This document shows, piece by piece, positions 1 to 8,566 of a stretch of DNA of 31,527 bases. This DNA is from WYZ-LMO6 sp964509845 (GTDB lineage: Archaea > Hadarchaeota > Hadarchaeia > Hadarchaeales > WYZ-LMO6). The notes below the pieces were generated by a model. That model was not told the origin of the DNA. It saw only the letters and a list, made by a program, of their open reading frames with translations, and made no database searches. A program made the translations under genes and the position numbers. Numbering within the stretch: the stretch's first letter is position 1; the number at the start of each line of letters is the position of its first letter. The stretch is from positions 1 to 31,527 of the forward strand of contig CAZDZG010000009.1 of NCBI GenBank assembly GCA_964509845.1, given 5' to 3'.

Positions 1-791
1 GGGATGGAAAGGGGACGCGAATCCTCCACCAGCACCCTCCCCCAGTCCTCCAGCACCCTCACCCTCAGGGTCCTCAAACCCGGAAGGGAGAGGAATTCCC
101 TCTCCCATTCCCATTCCCGCCTTCCGGGCTCGAGCCAGTTGTCCACCTCCCTACCGGTCAAGGAGGTGTTATCCAGCAGGAGCTCCACGGCCCAGACGTA
201 GCAGGGGAGATCCCCCACGTTCAGGAGCTCCACCTTAACGTGCTGGAGCACGAAGTAGTTCAGGCTGCGGTTCTCCAGCACCCTCTCCCTGTCCGCCCAG
301 GGGTACTCCCTCAGCAAGTTCTCCACCCCCTCCTTCACCACCTCCTCAGGATCCCTTCCCGGATACTGTTCCCTGGCCCAGCTCAGGAGGTTTTCCCAGG
401 GAAGGCTCCTCCTCTCCCACTCCAGCTTAACCTCTCCCACCTCCACCAGGGGTCCCGAGAAGGGAAGGAGGTTTTCCGCCACCTTTCTTCCCCTGTAAAG
501 GAAGAGAAGTCTGTAAGTTCCCCCCGCGGGAGATACCCTTCTGGGGGAGAAAAGAAGGTGGGCGGAAGAAGCTTCCCTACACAGGAGGGTGTTGTCCAGT
601 TCCCTCCCCCCGGGATCCAGCAGCCGTGCCTCCACCCCTTCACGGGTGTGGTAGGAGAGCTCGAGCTCCAGGTTCTCCCCCGTGAGGAGGGTGTAACCCA
701 GAAGCCTAAAATCAGGTCCCTTCCCCCTCAGGGCCACCCAAGCGCCCAGGAGGAGGGCCAAAACCATAAGGGGAAGGATCCTCCTCTTCAT
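1..791 (-). CDS. Unknown membrane-anchored or secreted protein, 3' end outside window
   Basis: An open frame starts with ATG at 791 and reads leftward to the window edge without a stop (about 263 codons visible), so the C-terminus is missing. The N-terminus is a charged MKRR followed by a hydrophobic stretch (residues 5-20, ILPLMVLALLLGAWVA) with no lipobox Cys, which fits an uncleaved anchor or a signal peptide. The rest is soluble, rich in Glu, Leu and Trp, with short beta-like segments at about residues 27-45 and a predicted helical stretch at about residues 125-165. I recognise no family. It is divergent from the hydrolase gene at 863, with about 70 bp between them. The coding frame is supported by the absence of stops over 790 bp and by the membrane-type N-terminus. 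Confidence 0.75.
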   Translation of the reverse strand, partial: MKRRILPLMVLALLLGAWVALRGKGPDFRLLGYTLLTGENLELELSYHTREGVEARLLDPGGRELDNTLLCREASSAHLLFSPRRVSPAGGTYRLLFLYRGRKVAENLLPFSGPLVEVGEVKLEWERRSLPWENLLSWAREQYPGRDPEEVVKEGVENLLREYPWADRERVLENRSLNYFVLQHVKVELLNVGDLPCYVWAVELLLDNTSLTGREVDNWLEPGRREWEWEREFLSLPGLRTLRVRVLEDWGRVLVEDSRPLSI

Positions 792-810
792 CCTTCTACC
801 TCTGGAGGAC

Positions 811-824
811 CTTTCTAAAAAGAG
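811..824. promoter_or_regulatory. AT-rich box in divergent promoter region
   Basis: The intergenic span 792-862 holds an A/T core (CTTTCTAAAAAG). It lies 20-33 nt ahead of the leftward ATG at 791 and 39-52 nt ahead of the rightward GTG at 863, so it could act as the TATA element for either gene. The rightward gene also has a purine-rich AAAGGGGAA ribosome-binding site just before its start. Inferred from position and composition only. Confidence 0.35.
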
Positions 825-862
825 GCCTCCTTACTTATTCCCTGCTACGTAAAGGGGAATGG

Positions 863-1792
863 GTGTCCGAAGGATTCGAGGGAGAACCGAGGGTGGTGGA
901 GCTTTGCCCGGGGGTTTACGCCTACCTTCAGCCCAGGGGAGAGTGGTTCGTGAACAATGCCGGTTTCCTGGTGGGGAAGAGGGAAGTGCTGGTCATAGAC
1001 TCTCTGGCCAGCGTGAGGAGGGCCAGGAGGATGATGGAGGAGATGAGAAAGATCACGGATCTCCCCGTGAAATACCTGGTGAACACCCACGCCCACCCGG
1101 ACCACCTCTGGACCAACCACCTCTTCCAGCCCTCCCTCACCCTCTGTCATTCCCGCTGCCGGGAGGATACGCTGAGGGAAAGGGAAATAGACCCAAGCCT
1201 CTACCTGACCCTCTTCCCCGAGCTAGAGGTGGAGGGGGTGAGGGTGATACCCCAGGACCTCACCTTCGAGGGAAGTCTCATCCTGTACCAGGAGACAGAA
1301 GAAGGTGAGAGGGAGATAAGGATGGTACACCCCGGACCAGCCCACACCTACGGGGACCTCTTCGTTCACCTGCCCTCGGAAGGGGTGGTCTTCTGCGGTG
1401 ATCTGCTCTTCTCCCCTCCCTGTACCCCCTTCGTCCTCATGGGGTCGGTGAGGGGCTCCCTCAGGGCCCTCGAACTCCTGAGATCCCTAAGGGCTAGGGT
1501 GTACGTGCCGGGCCACGGACCCCTGAGCTGGGGGGAGGAGGGCCTGAGGAAAGCAGAGGGATACCTGAGGAAGATCTGGGAGGAGGCGGAGAAGGGGATC
1601 AGGGAAGGGAAAACCGTGGAAGAGGTGGCGGGGGAAATGGAGCTGGGGGAGTACGGAGGATGGAGGGAGAGGGAGAGGCTGCTCGGGAACCTGGAGAGGG
1701 CCTACCGTGAGCTGAGGGGGGAGCCGGAGATGGGGAAAGAGGAGGTCCTGCAGGTTATGCTCAGGATGTGGGAGTACCGGGGGAGAGGATGA
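863..1792 (+). CDS. Metallo-beta-lactamase-fold hydrolase
   Basis: This 309-aa protein has the zinc-binding signature of the metallo-beta-lactamase superfamily: THAHPDH at residues 75-81, a later metal His in HPGPAHTYGD, the bridging Asp in FCGDLLF, and the last His in VPGHGP. The N-terminal half matches the usual alpha-beta/beta-alpha layout, and a helical C-terminal tail of about 80 residues (rich in Glu, Arg and Lys) follows the core. Substrate cannot be deduced; members of this fold cleave thioesters, lactams, phosphodiesters and other esters. The GTG start at 863 is favoured by an AAAGGGG ribosome-binding site 7 nt upstream. The stop overlaps the ATG of truA by 4 nt (ATGA), so the two are probably co-transcribed. 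Confidence 0.85.
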   Translation: MSEGFEGEPRVVELCPGVYAYLQPRGEWFVNNAGFLVGKREVLVIDSLASVRRARRMMEEMRKITDLPVKYLVNTHAHPDHLWTNHLFQPSLTLCHSRCREDTLREREIDPSLYLTLFPELEVEGVRVIPQDLTFEGSLILYQETEEGEREIRMVHPGPAHTYGDLFVHLPSEGVVFCGDLLFSPPCTPFVLMGSVRGSLRALELLRSLRARVYVPGHGPLSWGEEGLRKAEGYLRKIWEEAEKGIREGKTVEEVAGEMELGEYGGWRERERLLGNLERAYRELRGEPEMGKEEVLQVMLRMWEYRGRG

Positions 1793-2601
1793 GGGTGGCC
1801 CTCAGGCTGGCCTATGAGGGCTCTTCCCTTTGGGGCTTCGCCCGCCAGCCGGGAAGGCCCACGGTGGAGGGAATACTTCTCGAGGCCTTGCGACGCTCCG
1901 GCCTCATGGAGGATCCGAGGAGGGCGAGGTATGAAGCCGCCGCCAGGACAGATCGGGGAGTGGGAGCCCTGGGCCAGGTGGTGGCCTTCGATTCCTCCTC
2001 AAGACCAGACGAGGAGGAGCTCAACTCCCTCCTCCCGCCGGACATCACCGTCCTCTCCAGCCTGGAGGTTAGCCACGCCTTTAGCCCCCGGAGGGAGGCC
2101 CTTTTCCGGCACTACCGCTATGTCCTTCCCCTTCCCGAGGTCTTCGACCTGCGGGAGGCGAGGAGGGGCGCCAAGTTGTTGGAGACCGCCCAGAACCTTA
2201 CCCCCTTCTGCCGTCCCGAGCCGGGAAGGTCCTCCTCCTGCAAGCTTTTCCTGGTGGGGCTCAGGGTGGAGGGAAACCTGCTCAAGGCTGACTTCCTGGC
2301 CACCCATTTCCTGCGCCAGCAGGTGAGGAGAATGATGGGGGCCCTCCTGCTGCTGGGGGAAGGAAGGGTGGGGCTGGAGGAGCTCTGGGAGCTGACCAGG
2401 AGAGGGGGAAGGGTGGGATGGGAGCCCGCCCCCGCGGAAGGTCTCTTCCTGGTGAGGGTGGGATACCGCAATCTTTCCTTTCCCCCCTCCCCCTCCGCGG
2501 TGGAGAGGCTTTCCCGCGAGCTGAGGAGAAGACCGGGATGGAGGAGTCTGGAGATGCTCCGGATGCTGAGGGAGGAATTCGATGGTATAAATAAAGGCTG
2601 A
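1789..2601 (+). CDS. truA: tRNA pseudouridine(38-40) synthase TruA
   Basis: Converts uridine to pseudouridine in the anticodon stem-loop of tRNAs (positions 38-40 in known members). The 270-aa protein begins MRVALRLAYEGSSLWGFARQ, the typical TruA opening, and carries the catalytic aspartate in AARTDRGVGALGQV (Asp55). The conserved FLRQQVRRMMGALLLLGEGR segment lies in the C-terminal half. I prefer ATG 1789 over an in-frame GTG 21 nt upstream because it gives the family N-terminus, overlaps the previous stop by 4 nt, and has a GGGGAGAGG ribosome-binding site. The C-terminal tail of about 40 residues (Arg-rich) extends past the core. The last codons hold a TATA-like box that may serve the proB operon. 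Confidence 0.93.
   Translation: MRVALRLAYEGSSLWGFARQPGRPTVEGILLEALRRSGLMEDPRRARYEAAARTDRGVGALGQVVAFDSSSRPDEEELNSLLPPDITVLSSLEVSHAFSPRREALFRHYRYVLPLPEVFDLREARRGAKLLETAQNLTPFCRPEPGRSSSCKLFLVGLRVEGNLLKADFLATHFLRQQVRRMMGALLLLGEGRVGLEELWELTRRGGRVGWEPAPAEGLFLVRVGYRNLSFPPSPSAVERLSRELRRRPGWRSLEMLRMLREEFDGINKG
2586..2594 (+). promoter_or_regulatory. TATA-like box for the proBAC-coa operon
   Basis: TATAAATAA lies inside the last codons of truA, 23-31 nt ahead of the proB ATG. In archaea this spacing would place transcription start at or just before the ATG. A GGGGAAG ribosome-binding site also precedes proB, so transcripts reading through from truA can be translated too. Confidence 0.55.
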
Positions 2602-2616
2602 GGGGAAGTTTCAGGT

Positions 2617-3408
2617 ATGGCGAGGGACTTTTCGAGGGTGAAAAGGGTAGTGGTGAAGGTGGGCACCAGCAGCCTCACCACCAAGGACTCCAGGCTGGAC
2701 CCCCGAAAGGTCAGGAAGGTAGTGGCGGAGGTCATGGATCTCAGGAGGGAGGGTAAGGAGGTCCTCCTGGTCACCTCCGGTGCCATAGGGGCCGGTGTGG
2801 GGAGGATGGGGATGAAGGGGAGGCCGGAGGAACTTTCCCTCCTGCAGGCGGCGGCGGCCGTGGGACAGGGGATCCTCATGAGGGTTTACGAGAGATACTT
2901 CGACAGGTACGGGCAGCCCATCGCTCAGCTCCTCCTCACCAAGGAGGACTTCACCCATCCGGAGAGGAGCAAGAACCTGAAAAACACCCTCCGGGTGCTC
3001 CTCCAGTGGGGGGTGGTTCCGGTGGTGAACGAGAACGACAGCGTGGCGGTGGAGGAGATCAAGTTTGGGGACAACGACCTACTCTCCGCCCACCTGGCCG
3101 TTCTGGCCAGGGCCGACCTCCTGATCCTCCTTTCCGATGTGGACGGACTGTACACGGGGGACCCCAAGAGGGAGAAGGGGGTGAGGCTGGTCCGGGAGGT
3201 GAGGGAATTCACGCCCGAGCTGGAGAGGATGGGAGGGATGGGTGCAGGGGGATTCGGGGGAATGAAGACCAAGATTCAGGCGGCGAAGATGGCCTGCTCC
3301 CGGGGCATACCGGTGGTGGTGGCCAGGGCGGGGGAGAGGAGGGTGCTGAAGCGCCTGCTGAAGGGGGAAGAGATAGGAACTCTCTTCCTGCCGGGGGGAG
3401 GGAAGTGA
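2617..3408 (+). CDS. proB: Glutamate 5-kinase ProB
   Basis: Catalyses ATP-dependent phosphorylation of glutamate, the first step of proline synthesis. The 263-aa protein shows the amino-acid kinase fold motifs: VVKVGTSSLT near the N-terminus, LLVTSGAIGAGVGRMG, VVNENDSVAVEEIKFGDNDLLSA for substrate binding, and LLSDVDGLYTGDP. It ends after the kinase domain and lacks the C-terminal PUA domain of the about 370-aa E. coli enzyme, a short form known in other organisms. The start is ATG 2617 with GGGGAAG upstream. Its stop overlaps the GTG of proA. It begins a six-gene run of proline and CoA genes. Confidence 0.95.
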   Translation: MARDFSRVKRVVVKVGTSSLTTKDSRLDPRKVRKVVAEVMDLRREGKEVLLVTSGAIGAGVGRMGMKGRPEELSLLQAAAAVGQGILMRVYERYFDRYGQPIAQLLLTKEDFTHPERSKNLKNTLRVLLQWGVVPVVNENDSVAVEEIKFGDNDLLSAHLAVLARADLLILLSDVDGLYTGDPKREKGVRLVREVREFTPELERMGGMGAGGFGGMKTKIQAAKMACSRGIPVVVARAGERRVLKRLLKGEEIGTLFLPGGGK

Positions 3409-4721
3409 GCCTCCTACAGAAGGTGAAAGAGGCCAGGGAGGCCTTCCTGCACCTGAGCACGCTGAGCACGGAGGTGAAAAACGATGCCCTGAGGGAGGCT
3501 GCCGGGGCCCTCAGAGAACACCGGGAGGAGGTGCTGGAGGCCAACCGCAAGGACCTGGAGATCGCCCAGAAGGAAAGGATACCCAAGCCGCTCCTGGAGA
3601 GGCTGAAGCTCAGTGAAGGGAAGCTGGAGGCCCTCTGCCAGATGATAGAGAGCGTGGCGAGGCTGGAGGATCCGGTGGGAAGGACCCTGTACGCCTGCGA
3701 GCTGGACGAGGGGCTGGAGCTTTACCGGGTCTCCTGTCCCATCGGGGTGATAGGGGCCATCTTCGAATCCAGGCCGGATGTTCTCCCGCAGATCTCCTCC
3801 CTCTGCCTGAAGTCCGGGAATGCCGTAATCCTGAAGGGGGGAAGGGAGGCCACCCACTCCAACAGGATCCTCTTCAGGCTCTTCAGGGAGGCCACGGAAA
3901 GGAAGGGAGTGCCCAGGGGATGGATGCAGCTGGTGGAGGGCAGGGAGGAGGTGAGGAAGCTCCTAAAGCTGGAGGACTACGTGGACCTGCTGGTGCCCCG
4001 GGGAAGCAAGGAGTTCATCAAGTTCATCCAGAGGAACACCAGGATCCCCGTGCTGGGGCATGCGGAGGGGGTTTGCCACGTTTACGTGGACCAATACGCC
4101 GATCTCTCCAAGGCCCTGGAGATATGCTACGATGCCAAGGTTCAGTACCCGGCCGTCTGCAACGCCGCCGAGAAGGTCCTGGTTCACGCCAAGGTGGCCG
4201 AGGAATTCCTCCCAAAACTGGTGGAGGTCTATTCCAGGGCCGGGGTGGAGGTAAGGGGGTGCGAGCGGACCAGGCGGATAGTGAAGGTGAAGAGGGCGAA
4301 GGAGGAGGACTGGTACGCCGAGTACCTGGACCTCATCATAGCCGTGAAGGTGGTGGACAGCCTGGAGGAGGCCATCTCCCACATCAACAAGTACGGCTCC
4401 AAGCACACCGATGCCATCGTGACCGAGGACCGCGAAAGCGCGGTGAAGTTCATGGAGGGGGTGGATTCCTCCTCCGTCATGTGGAACGCCTCCACCCGCT
4501 TCAGCGACGGCTACCGGTACGGGCTGGGGGCGGAGGTGGGGATAAGCACGGGCAAGCTCCACGCCAGGGGGCCGGTGGGCCTGGAGGGACTCACCACCTA
4601 TAAGTACTACCTGGTGGGGAGGGGGCACGTGGTGGCCCCTTACCTCTCCTCCCCTCCCAGACCTTTCCTGCACCGTAGGCTGGAGAAGACCTGGAGGGAA
4701 GTGAAGGAGGGAAGGTCCTGA
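3405..4721 (+). CDS. proA: Gamma-glutamyl phosphate reductase ProA
   Basis: Reduces gamma-glutamyl phosphate with NADPH to glutamate semialdehyde, the second step of proline synthesis. The 438-aa protein belongs to the aldehyde dehydrogenase superfamily: PIGVIGAIFESRPDVLPQ near residue 115, LVPRGSKEFIKFIQ, the catalytic cysteine in YPAVCNAAEK (Cys252), and the C-terminal SSSVMWNASTRFSDGYRYGLGAEVGIST. I choose GTG 3405, which overlaps the proB stop (GTGA) behind a GGGGGGAGGGAA ribosome-binding site. Upstream codons in this frame only read through proB and are not homologous. About 20 residues longer than E. coli ProA, mainly at the C-terminus. Confidence 0.95.
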   Translation: MSLLQKVKEAREAFLHLSTLSTEVKNDALREAAGALREHREEVLEANRKDLEIAQKERIPKPLLERLKLSEGKLEALCQMIESVARLEDPVGRTLYACELDEGLELYRVSCPIGVIGAIFESRPDVLPQISSLCLKSGNAVILKGGREATHSNRILFRLFREATERKGVPRGWMQLVEGREEVRKLLKLEDYVDLLVPRGSKEFIKFIQRNTRIPVLGHAEGVCHVYVDQYADLSKALEICYDAKVQYPAVCNAAEKVLVHAKVAEEFLPKLVEVYSRAGVEVRGCERTRRIVKVKRAKEEDWYAEYLDLIIAVKVVDSLEEAISHINKYGSKHTDAIVTEDRESAVKFMEGVDSSSVMWNASTRFSDGYRYGLGAEVGISTGKLHARGPVGLEGLTTYKYYLVGRGHVVAPYLSSPPRPFLHRRLEKTWREVKEGRS

Positions 4722-4723
4722 AG

Positions 4724-5506
4724 GTGGGAATAGTGGGAGGGGGGAGGCTGGGCTCCTTCCTCCTCCGGGGGCTACTGAGGGCGGGCTTCTCCAGGGAGGA
4801 GGTGGTGGTGTGCGAGAGGGAAGGGGAGAGGGCCCGGGCCCTTTCCAGCGAGCTGGGGGTGAGGGTGGTGGAGAGCTGCGAACCCCTGCTGGAGGAGGCC
4901 GAGCTGATCTTCCTGGCGGTGAAGCCTGCCGACCTGGAGGGGGTGATGAGGGAGGTGGGGGGGAAAAGCGAGGGAAAGGTGGTGATCTCCTGCGTGGCGG
5001 GGGTTCCCCTCAGGAGGCTGGAGGAAGGAATGAGGGGGGCGAAGATCTTCAGGCTGATGCCTAACCTGGCCTGCGCGGTGGGTCAGGGGGTGATGGCCTA
5101 CTCCCCCTCCTCCAGGGTGGGAGAGAGGGAGAAGGAGATGGTGGTGGGGCTGCTGGCCAGACTGGGGGTTCCGGTGGAGGTGCCGGAGGAGAGGATGGAT
5201 GCCATAACCGCCCTCAGCGGAAGCGGGCCGGCTTACTTCTCCTTGATCATAGGGGCGCTGGCGGAAGGGGCGGCGGAGCTCGGGATACCGGAGGACGAGG
5301 CCCTGAGGTTGGCCTCCCAAACGGCAAAGGGAACGGGCGAGCTGATGCTGCAGCTCGGGCTCAGGCCGGAGGAGCTGGTGAGGATGGTGGCCTCGCCCGG
5401 GGGCGTGACGGAAGCCGCTCTGAGGGAGCTGAAGGAGGGAAAGGTGGCCGAGGTCCTCAAGCGGGCCTTAAGGGCAGCGCACAGGAGGGCCGGGGAGTTG
5501 GGATGA
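4724..5506 (+). CDS. proC: Pyrroline-5-carboxylate reductase ProC
   Basis: Final step of proline synthesis: NAD(P)H-dependent reduction of pyrroline-5-carboxylate. The 260-aa protein has the Rossmann motif GIVGGGRLGS at its N-terminus, RLMPNLACAVGQGVMAYSP in the middle, and the family signature ALSGSGPAYFSLIIGALAEGA followed by SPGGVTEAAL. The GTG at 4724 lies 2 nt after the proA stop with GGAGGGAAGG upstream. Family members usually start MKxGIIG, so a CTG start 6 nt earlier is possible but less likely. The stop overlaps the coaD ATG by 4 nt. Confidence 0.95.
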   Translation: MGIVGGGRLGSFLLRGLLRAGFSREEVVVCEREGERARALSSELGVRVVESCEPLLEEAELIFLAVKPADLEGVMREVGGKSEGKVVISCVAGVPLRRLEEGMRGAKIFRLMPNLACAVGQGVMAYSPSSRVGEREKEMVVGLLARLGVPVEVPEERMDAITALSGSGPAYFSLIIGALAEGAAELGIPEDEALRLASQTAKGTGELMLQLGLRPEELVRMVASPGGVTEAALRELKEGKVAEVLKRALRAAHRRAGELG

Positions 5507-5973
5507 GGTTTCGAAAGATAGCGGTGGGGGGGACCTTCGATCACCTGCACGACGGGCACCTCGCCCTGCTCAGGAAGGCCTTTGAGCTGGGCGAGAAGGT
5601 CTATCTGGGGGTCTGCTCCGATGAAATGGCCAGAAGCAAGGGATGTGACGTTCAGCCGCTGGGGCAGAGGCTGGGGAGGGTGCTGGAGGCCGTCTTCACG
5701 GAGTTCGGTGAGGAGAGGGTGGAGGTGACGGTGATCGGGGATCCGTACGGTCCAGCCATCCGGGATCCGGAGCTGGAGGCCATCGTGGTGAGCCCCGAGA
5801 CCAGGGGGAGGGCGGAGGAGATCAACCGCATCAGGAGGGAGAGGGGCCTTCCCGAGCTGCACATCGTGGAGGTGCCCTTCGTGCTGGCGGAAGACGGTAA
5901 ACCCATCTCCTCCTCCCGCATCCGCAAGGGGGAGATAGATCCGCACGGCAAGCTAATTAAGGGGGGTGGATAG
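5503..5973 (+). CDS. coaD: Phosphopantetheine adenylyltransferase, archaeal type
   Basis: Transfers AMP from ATP to 4'-phosphopantetheine to give dephospho-CoA. The 156-aa protein is a nucleotidyltransferase with GGTFDHLHDGHLALL (HxGH-like motif) at the N-terminus and the closing ISSSRIRKGEID motif, which is the archaeal/eukaryotic version rather than the bacterial CoaD. Length is typical of archaeal members. It overlaps proC by 4 nt and is followed by coaBC and pantoate kinase, so the last half of this operon is a CoA-synthesis block. Confidence 0.95.
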   Translation: MRFRKIAVGGTFDHLHDGHLALLRKAFELGEKVYLGVCSDEMARSKGCDVQPLGQRLGRVLEAVFTEFGEERVEVTVIGDPYGPAIRDPELEAIVVSPETRGRAEEINRIRRERGLPELHIVEVPFVLAEDGKPISSSRIRKGEIDPHGKLIKGGG

Positions 5974-5979
5974 GGTCTT

Positions 5980-7155
5980 TTGGTGAGGGCGAGGAGGATC
6001 GTCCTGGGCCTGACGGGAAGCGCAGCCATCATAAGGGCCCCGGAGCTGGCCAGGGAGTTCTCCAGATGGGGGGCGGAGGTGAGGGCGGTGATGAGCCCCA
6101 GCGCCGCCCAGCTGCTCTCCCCCACCCTGATGCAGTGGGCCACCGGTGCGGAGGTGGTCACCTCCCTGACGGGAAGGCTCGAGCACCTAGAGCTCTCGGA
6201 ATGGGCGGATGCCGTGGTGGTTGCCCCCGCCACCGCCAGCACCCTGGGCAAGCTGGCCTGGGGTATCGCGGACACTCCCGTCACGGCGACCGTCATAGCG
6301 TCCGCCGGTCTGGGAAAGCCCATCTTCCTGGCTCCGGCCATGCATGCCTCCATGTACCTCAGCGCCCCCGTCCAGGAGGCCGTGGCGAGGCTTAGGGAGA
6401 AAGGGTTCTTGTTCGTGGGACCGGTGCTGTCGGAGGGCAGGGCCAAGATGGCGGAGATCAGGGAGATCTTGACCTGGGTGATGTTCCACCGTCCGCAGGA
6501 CCTGAAGGGCCTGAGGGTGGTGGTGACGGCTGGGCCCACCCTGGAACCCATAGACCGGATCAAGGTGATCTCCAACCCCAGCTCCGGCAAGATGGGGATA
6601 GCGGTGGCCAGGATGGCGGCCCTGAGGGGGGCCGAGGTGACCCTGATCTACGGTCCGGGCACGGAGCCCCCTCCCCAGGGGCTGAAGGTGATCAGGGTTA
6701 AGACCACGCAGGAGATGAAGGAGGCCCTGGAGGAGGAGGTGAGGAGGGGGGCGGACGTGGTGGTGGCCGCGGCGGCTGCCCAGGACCTCAGGGTGGAGAG
6801 GCCCTTTGAGGGGAAGCTACGCAGCACGGAAACGGTGGAGCTCAGGCTGGTTCCCGCCCCCAGGGTGGCGGATGGGGTGAAGGCTCTCTCCCCCACCACC
6901 TTCCTGGTGGGATTCAAGGCGGAGTACGGGGTTCCGGAAGAGGAGCTGGTCTCGAGGGCGGAGGAGAAGCTGAGGGCGGGCTTCGACCTGGTGGTGGCCA
7001 ACGACCTGTCCTTGCCCGGGGCGGGCTTCGGGGAGGACACCAACGAGGTGACGCTGGTGCACCGCTCTGGAAGGGAAAAGATGAAGGGGAGGAAGGAGGA
7101 GATAGCCCACCGCATCTTGGATCTGGCACTCCAGTCCCTCCGGAGGGAGGGGTGA
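5980..7155 (+). CDS. coaBC: Bifunctional phosphopantothenoylcysteine decarboxylase/phosphopantothenate-cysteine ligase CoaBC
   Basis: Joins cysteine to 4'-phosphopantothenate and decarboxylates the product. The N-terminal flavoprotein (CoaC) half carries LGLTGSAAI, the VVAPATASTLGKLAWGIADT segment and APAMHASMY; the C-terminal CoaB half starts near residue 175 with VVTAGPTLEPIDRIK and NPSSGKMG. The 391-aa length is normal for the fused enzyme. The start is TTG 5980 or GTG 5983, next to each other; a GGTGGATAGGG ribosome-binding site stands ahead of both, and I cannot separate them. The stop overlaps the next start (GTGA). Confidence 0.93.
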   Translation: MVRARRIVLGLTGSAAIIRAPELAREFSRWGAEVRAVMSPSAAQLLSPTLMQWATGAEVVTSLTGRLEHLELSEWADAVVVAPATASTLGKLAWGIADTPVTATVIASAGLGKPIFLAPAMHASMYLSAPVQEAVARLREKGFLFVGPVLSEGRAKMAEIREILTWVMFHRPQDLKGLRVVVTAGPTLEPIDRIKVISNPSSGKMGIAVARMAALRGAEVTLIYGPGTEPPPQGLKVIRVKTTQEMKEALEEEVRRGADVVVAAAAAQDLRVERPFEGKLRSTETVELRLVPAPRVADGVKALSPTTFLVGFKAEYGVPEEELVSRAEEKLRAGFDLVVANDLSLPGAGFGEDTNEVTLVHRSGREKMKGRKEEIAHRILDLALQSLRREG

Positions 7156-8045
7156 GGATAGAGAGGAGGCTGGAGGCCTTCGTGCCTGCCCATCTCTCCG
7201 GCTTCTTCGAGGTCTGCCCCTCCCCCAGGCCAGAGAAGATGGGCTCCAGGAACGGTGGCCCCTGCCTACAGGCGGGGGTGGTGACCAGGCTAGAGGTGAG
7301 GGAGGGAAGGGGCGTGAGGATCCTCGTCAACGGAAGGAGGCGGGAGGCCAGGACCAGCCTGTACGTGGCCCGCTCCCTCCTGCAGCGGGCGGGGAGGAGG
7401 CTCTGCCTCAAGGTGGAGCATGAGGTGGCGGTACCCGTGGGGGCGGGCTACGGGGCGAGCGGGGCCGGGGCGCTGGGGCTGGCCCTGACCCTCGGTAGGG
7501 TTCTGGGGATGAGGAAGGAGGAGGCGGTGAGGGAGGCTCACGTGGCCGAGGTGAGGAACCTCACCGGACTGGGGGACGTGGGGGCGCAGGCCAGGGGGGG
7601 ACTGGTCATAGGGGTGGAACCGGGAGCCCCCCCCTACGGCCGCTGGAGGAGGATCAGGGTACCGCCGGGGATGAGGGTGGTCTCCTGCACCCTGGGCGAG
7701 CTGAGCACCAGGCACATCCTCTCCGATCCCGAGGTGAGGAGCCGCTCACGCAGGCTTGGGAGGAAGGCCCTGAGGAAGGTGCTGGCCCATCCCACCCTCA
7801 CCACCTTCCTCAGGGCTTCGCTGGAGTTTGCGGAGGGACTGGGCCTGTTGGACGGGGAGCTGAGGGAGGTGAGGGAGCTCTTCCTGAAGATGGGGGCGGT
7901 GGAAGCCACCCAGACCATGCTGGGGAGGGGCATCTTCGGCTTCGTCCCTGAGGAGAGGGCGAGGAGGATGGTGGAGGAGCTCTCCGCCTCGCTGGGAAGG
8001 GTTGTCTGCTGCCCCGTGAGCGGGAGGGGGGCCCACCTCCTCTAG
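7152..8045 (+). CDS. Pantoate kinase (archaeal CoA pathway)
   Basis: Phosphorylates pantoate in the archaeal route to 4'-phosphopantothenate, replacing bacterial pantothenate kinase order of reactions. The 297-aa protein is a GHMP-kinase-like enzyme: FVPAHLSGFFEV at the N-terminus, VPVGAGYGASGAGALGLAL as the glycine-rich phosphate loop (about residues 95-113), LTGLGDVGAQARGG, and GAVEATQTMLGRGIFGFVP near the C-terminus. These match the archaeal pantoate kinase family. It is the last gene of the pro-coa operon. Its TAG stop shares the palindrome CTAG with the stop of the convergent nitroreductase gene. The companion phosphopantothenate synthetase is not in the window. Confidence 0.88.
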   Translation: MRIERRLEAFVPAHLSGFFEVCPSPRPEKMGSRNGGPCLQAGVVTRLEVREGRGVRILVNGRRREARTSLYVARSLLQRAGRRLCLKVEHEVAVPVGAGYGASGAGALGLALTLGRVLGMRKEEAVREAHVAEVRNLTGLGDVGAQARGGLVIGVEPGAPPYGRWRRIRVPPGMRVVSCTLGELSTRHILSDPEVRSRSRRLGRKALRKVLAHPTLTTFLRASLEFAEGLGLLDGELREVRELFLKMGAVEATQTMLGRGIFGFVPEERARRMVEELSASLGRVVCCPVSGRGAHLL

Positions 8046-8560
8046 TAGCTCTCCAGGTGGACGATCTCCCGGAGGGGCCTGCGGGGCGGGGCCTCCGGGC
8101 TCTCGGCGCTCCTCCCTATGGCCACGATGGCCAAGGGCCTCACCCGGCTGGGGAGGTTCAGGATCCTGGCCACCTCCCTCTCCACGAAGGCCCCCACCCA
8201 GCAGGTTCCGTACCCGAGGCTGGTGGCGGCCAGAAGAAGGTTCTGGGTGGCCGCGGCCGTATCCTGAACGTAGTATAGCTCCCCCCTGCTCCCATACCTG
8301 CTCACGGTCCTCTCAACATTTGCGCACACCACCACCAAGACGGGGGCCTCCTCCAGAAAGGACTGGCCCAGGGCGGCCTCCTTCAGCTTCCTCTTGACCC
8401 TGGGATCCCTCACCACCACCAGCTCCAGCGGCTGGCAGTTACCGGCGGAGGGGGCCCAGGCGGCCGCCTCAAGCATCTTCCTCAGGTCCTCCTCGGGCAC
8501 GGGGTCCGGCCGGAAGCTCCTGATGCTCCTCCTCTTCCTTATGGCCTCCAGCGTTTCCAT
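8042..8560 (-). CDS. Nitroreductase-family FMN oxidoreductase
   Basis: A 172-aa flavin enzyme of the nitroreductase fold. Visible motifs are the N-terminal FMN-binding RKRRSIRSFRPDPVPEEDL, the AAWAPSAGNCQPLELVVV segment (residues about 34-51) and LGYGTCWVGAF near residue 118. The short length and motif set fit small archaeal and bacterial oxidoreductases of unknown substrate; members act on nitroaromatics, quinones, F420-like or dehalogenation substrates, so no specific reaction is claimed. ATG 8560 is the natural start. It is convergent with pantoate kinase (shared CTAG stop) and transcribed alone. Confidence 0.88.
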   Translation of the reverse strand: METLEAIRKRRSIRSFRPDPVPEEDLRKMLEAAAWAPSAGNCQPLELVVVRDPRVKRKLKEAALGQSFLEEAPVLVVVCANVERTVSRYGSRGELYYVQDTAAATQNLLLAATSLGYGTCWVGAFVEREVARILNLPSRVRPLAIVAIGRSAESPEAPPRRPLREIVHLESY

Positions 8561-8566
8561 CTTCTG

